Assembly: GCA_945946715.1 (NCBI GenBank)
Contig: CAMEWU010000150.1
Coordinates: 1 to 5,578 of the forward strand
Length of the DNA stretch: 5,578 nucleotides
Reading direction: 5' to 3'
DNA from: an uncultured Clostridium sp.
GTDB lineage: Bacteria > Bacillota > Clostridia > Lachnospirales > Lachnospiraceae
The position numbers were made by a program, and so were the translations under genes. The notes below the pieces were generated by a model, which searched no databases, was not told the DNA's origin, and worked only from the letters and a program-made list of their open reading frames with translations. Position 1 is the stretch's first letter. Each line of letters begins with the position of its first letter. Of this stretch, positions 3,241 through 5,578 are shown piece by piece.

Positions 3241-5578
3241 TTACTTTTTAGATATATTACGTTCCAGCAAGATACATCCTGTAAATAAACTGATTAATCC
3301 GATTAGAATAACCAGATTTAATTGCATTGTATCTCCTGTTTTCGGTACCTTTGCCACCTGACTGCTGTTTGTAATCGTGCTGGTATCTTCTGTACTGGTT
3401 TCTTCTGTTGCAGTTTCTTCCGGTGCTGGCTGATCTTGCATGACAATTTTGCTTTCATTCAGTAACTTATATACGCCTTCTTCATCTCGAATATAAATTG
3501 CTCCGGTACTGTCAATTGCAAAATAGATTGTTTCTGCAACTTCATATCCTTTCGGTGCTGTAATCTCCGTTAGTGAATAATATTGTAAGTTACCAGGCTT
3601 TGGGGCTGTAAAGACTTCTGACGGTATCAATGTTGGTGTATTCGTGGAAGTAAAACTATGAATCACATCTCCGGCTTCATTCTTTATAACAAGTTTAGCA
3701 TCTGCCAATTCTTTTGAATTGGTAATATCCTGTTTACTAATAGAAACCGTAATTACATCATCTACCATAACAATCTGCTTGCTGTCGATTGCTTTTCCGT
3801 TTACATATACCTTACCATTATCATTTATCTTGAACTGAATACTTTCTGCATAGGCATAGCCATTTGGTGCATTGGTTTCCGTTAATGTGTAAGTAACATT
3901 TGGTTTAAATGTACCATTTTCAAAATAGGTAGGTTCTGTACCACTTACAAATGTAATTGGCTGGAAGGTATCATCTTCCGTAGTTGTAATAGTAATCGTA
4001 GCACCTGGCACTTCATTACCGGCAATATCCTGTTTGCTGATAGAATACTTCGGTGCATCCTGCATAACGACTGTATGGTTCGTCACTTCCGTATACACAT
4101 CATTACCATTTTCATCCCGCGTAACGATATAAACCGTTCCTGTACTATCAAAGGCAAAGGTAATGGTTTCTGCCACCGCATAGCCATTTGGTGCTGTAAT
4201 TTCCGTTAATGTATACGTTTGATAATTTCCCGGCTCCGGTGCTGTAAATGCATTCATTGGGATCATTGTTGGTGTGGTACCGGAAGTAAATGAATAAATC
4301 AATGTACCTGCATCATCCCGAATTTCTAACTTCGCACCCGGCAGTTCCTCTCCATTTGTAATATCCTGCTTACTAATGGTCAATTTCAGTTTATCATCTG
4401 TCATGGTAATCACACGATTATCCTGTAATTCACCATTTACATAAATTTTAGTACCTTCATTCGATATCTGAAACTCAATTGGAGCCGCATATGCATAGCC
4501 ATTTGGTGCATCTACCTCTGTTAACCGATAAGTATAACCGGTTCTAAAGTGTAACATATCCCACACCTTAGATTCTTCAGTTGTGGTCCATTCCTTTGTA
4601 GTAAATAGAATATCATCCGGAGAAGTTATCTGAAGTTTTGCTCCCGATACGAACTCCATATCTTCATTCATCTTATTTATAACGATTCCGGAAGAAATAT
4701 CTTCCATAATAATTTTATTATTTACCACAAGGATACTATTTCCCGTAGCAGAATCTTTTCTTTCAATGGTTGCATCATCCCGAATGGTAAAGACAATATC
4801 ATCTGCCTTATTATATCCTTCCGGTACAACTGTTTCCTGAAGAATATAACTTTGATTCACCTTAAGTTTTGATGCATCAATGGTCTTTTCTGCCGTAGTT
4901 GTCTCAAAAGTTTCCACTTCGTTTCCAATGGTATCCGTAGCGATGTCGTATTCTGAAAGCTTAAGAGTAGCTCCAGAAACACATACACCGAATTCATTCT
5001 GTTTCCGGATGGTCAGTGACAGTTTTATATCCTCTACTGTAAAAGTATCACGTGTTGTATTAATTGCACCCGCGTCACCGGAAACATATTGAATCTTAAG
5101 ATTAGTGCCCTCTGTTACGATTCTAAACTGAATCGGGTTCGCAATGGTATATCCATCCGGTGCCTGGATCTCAACCAATTCGTATATAGCATTACTATTA
5201 TCAGCCACTAATAAACTTGCATCAATAGCATGTGGTGTATCCGTACTGGTCCAGCTCCACATATCTCCAGTCAATGGATTACCCGAAGCACCAACCAGAC
5301 CTGTACTTCCGGAATTGCGTATTTCAAATTTAGCTCCGGATAATGGAAGTCCGGTACCCATATCCAGTTTTCGGATATAGAAAGTTCCGAATGGTTTAAT
5401 CTTATCCTTCATAATTGCAGTAGCACCGGTAATCCCATCGTATTGCTTCACACCATTTGAATCCGTGGTAACCTTGAAAAACTGTCCGGATGAATTAATT
5501 GCTATTACAATACTGTCTGCAATCTCATATCCGTTTGGTGCACTTAATTCCTTTAATGTATATTCATTGTACCCTGTT
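3241..5578 (-). CDS. SpaA/CnaB-domain cell-wall-anchored surface protein, 5' end outside window
   Basis: The frame is open from the window edge to TAA at 3243-3241, giving 778 visible residues (numbered from codon 5577-5575). The apparent start at 5451 is an internal GTG in continuous repeat sequence, not a true start. Domains: partial repeat 0 (1-61), then six SpaA/CnaB-type immunoglobulin-like repeats at about 62-185, 186-296, 297-398, 399-510, 511-610 and 611-718. Each opens with a strand holding Lys (70, 192, 302, 403, 515, 615), has the LTExxAPxGY-type motif with Glu (136, 248, 354, 459, 567, 671), and closes with a VxMxD-like strand holding Asp (183, 293, 394, 507, 606, 715). In this family Lys and Asp form an isopeptide bond with Glu as catalyst, stiffening the stalk. 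A Thr/Glu/Ser stalk, VPKTG (744-748), a hydrophobic helix and a basic tail follow: a class A-like sortase signal. The protein would be displayed on the cell wall as an adhesin or pilus component; the ligand-binding head and signal peptide, if any, lie outside the window. Confidence 0.92.
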   Translation of the reverse strand, partial: TGYNEYTLKELSAPNGYEIADSIVIAINSSGQFFKVTTDSNGVKQYDGITGATAIMKDKIKPFGTFYIRKLDMGTGLPLSGAKFEIRNSGSTGLVGASGNPLTGDMWSWTSTDTPHAIDASLLVADNSNAIYELVEIQAPDGYTIANPIQFRIVTEGTNLKIQYVSGDAGAINTTRDTFTVEDIKLSLTIRKQNEFGVCVSGATLKLSEYDIATDTIGNEVETFETTTAEKTIDASKLKVNQSYILQETVVPEGYNKADDIVFTIRDDATIERKDSATGNSILVVNNKIIMEDISSGIVINKMNEDMEFVSGAKLQITSPDDILFTTKEWTTTEESKVWDMLHFRTGYTYRLTEVDAPNGYAYAAPIEFQISNEGTKIYVNGELQDNRVITMTDDKLKLTISKQDITNGEELPGAKLEIRDDAGTLIYSFTSGTTPTMIPMNAFTAPEPGNYQTYTLTEITAPNGYAVAETITFAFDSTGTVYIVTRDENGNDVYTEVTNHTVVMQDAPKYSISKQDIAGNEVPGATITITTTEDDTFQPITFVSGTEPTYFENGTFKPNVTYTLTETNAPNGYAYAESIQFKINDNGKVYVNGKAIDSKQIVMVDDVITVSISKQDITNSKELADAKLVIKNEAGDVIHSFTSTNTPTLIPSEVFTAPKPGNLQYYSLTEITAPKGYEVAETIYFAIDSTGAIYIRDEEGVYKLLNESKIVMQDQPAPEETATEETSTEDTSTITNSSQVAKVPKTGDTMQLNLVILIGLISLFTGCILLERNISKK
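3244..3348 (-). other. Cell-wall sorting signal (VPKTG, membrane helix, basic tail)
   Basis: The last 35 codons encode VPKTG (3348-3334), a conservative variant of LPxTG, then about 19 mostly hydrophobic residues (LNLVILIGLISLFTGCILL), and a tail ERNISKK ending in two lysines. This is the canonical three-part signal for cleavage between Thr and Gly by sortase and linkage to peptidoglycan. No sortase gene is in the window. Confidence 0.9.
3379..3423 (-). repeat. 15-bp degenerate repeats coding the Thr/Glu stalk
   Basis: Minus-strand units ACAGAAGAAACCAGT (3408-3394) and ACAGAAGATACCAGC (3393-3379) match at 13 of 15 bases and encode TEETS and TEDTS. A more diverged unit precedes them (PEETA, 3423-3409). 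They make a short acidic, Thr-rich spacer between the last CnaB domain and the sortase signal, as is usual in wall-spanning regions. Confidence 0.6.
3424..5394 (-). repeat. Six tandem SpaA/CnaB-type domains of 100-124 residues
   Basis: Approximate DNA limits of the repeats in reading order: 5394-5023, 5022-4690, 4689-4384, 4383-4048, 4047-3748 and 3747-3424. A seventh, partial copy precedes them (5577-5395). The first two are the most diverged. Repeats 4 and 6 are close to each other (about two thirds identical over 86 aligned residues, counted by eye) and share an SFTS...TPT.IP...FTAP.PGN insert. Repeats 3 and 5 share APNGYAYA and YVNG. Limits are my estimate from the motif spacing. Confidence 0.8.

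Noticed and set aside
5449..5451. Apparent start codon of the surface-protein gene
   Set aside because: It is a GTG inside uninterrupted repeat sequence. The frame continues upstream to the window edge with a typical APNGYEIADSI motif, so the gene is 5'-partial, not 736 residues long.

Overview
The window looks like a piece of a low-GC Firmicutes chromosome, most likely a gut Lachnospiraceae-type Clostridia. The grounds are AT-rich DNA, GGAG/AGGAG ribosome binding sites, a sortase-anchored multi-domain surface protein, and fused LicC/LicA-type phosphocholine genes. The family assignment of the organism is inference. All real genes are on the minus strand, so the layout below runs from the right end to the left.

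Right part (3241-5578): the 3' two-thirds or so of a gene for a cell-wall-anchored adhesin or pilin-like protein. It shows one partial and six complete SpaA/CnaB-type immunoglobulin-like domains, a Thr/Glu/Ser stalk, a VPKTG sortase signal, a membrane helix and a basic tail. Its 5' end lies outside the window. A hairpin followed by a T-rich tract (3165-3224) ends the transcript.

Middle (2151-3116): a gene of the Rpn / PD-(D/E)XK nuclease 'putative transposase' family, with a plausible promoter of its own. A 4 x 12 bp tandem repeat lies in its 3' part. A strong internal Shine-Dalgarno and ATG could also produce a separate 67-residue C-terminal protein. This matches the layout reported for E. 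coli rpn genes, where an internal small protein acts as antitoxin.

Left part (1-2130): a clear sigma-A-type promoter drives two coupled genes. The first is a fusion of a winged helix-turn-helix, a LicC-like CTP:phosphocholine cytidylyltransferase domain and a LicA-like choline kinase domain. The second, cut by the window edge, is a separate LicA-like kinase paralogous to the kinase half of the first. The fused kinase domain has Asn where the catalytic Asp of the HxD loop is expected, so the stand-alone kinase may supply the phosphorylation step. Together these genes would activate choline to CDP-choline, probably for decorating surface polymers. No choline transporter or phosphocholine transferase is visible here.

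The points most worth following are the possible intragenic Rpn antitoxin, the degenerate kinase beside an intact-looking paralog, and the CnaB array. All six complete repeats keep the Lys-Glu-Asp triad and resemble the domain that gave SpyTag/SpyCatcher.
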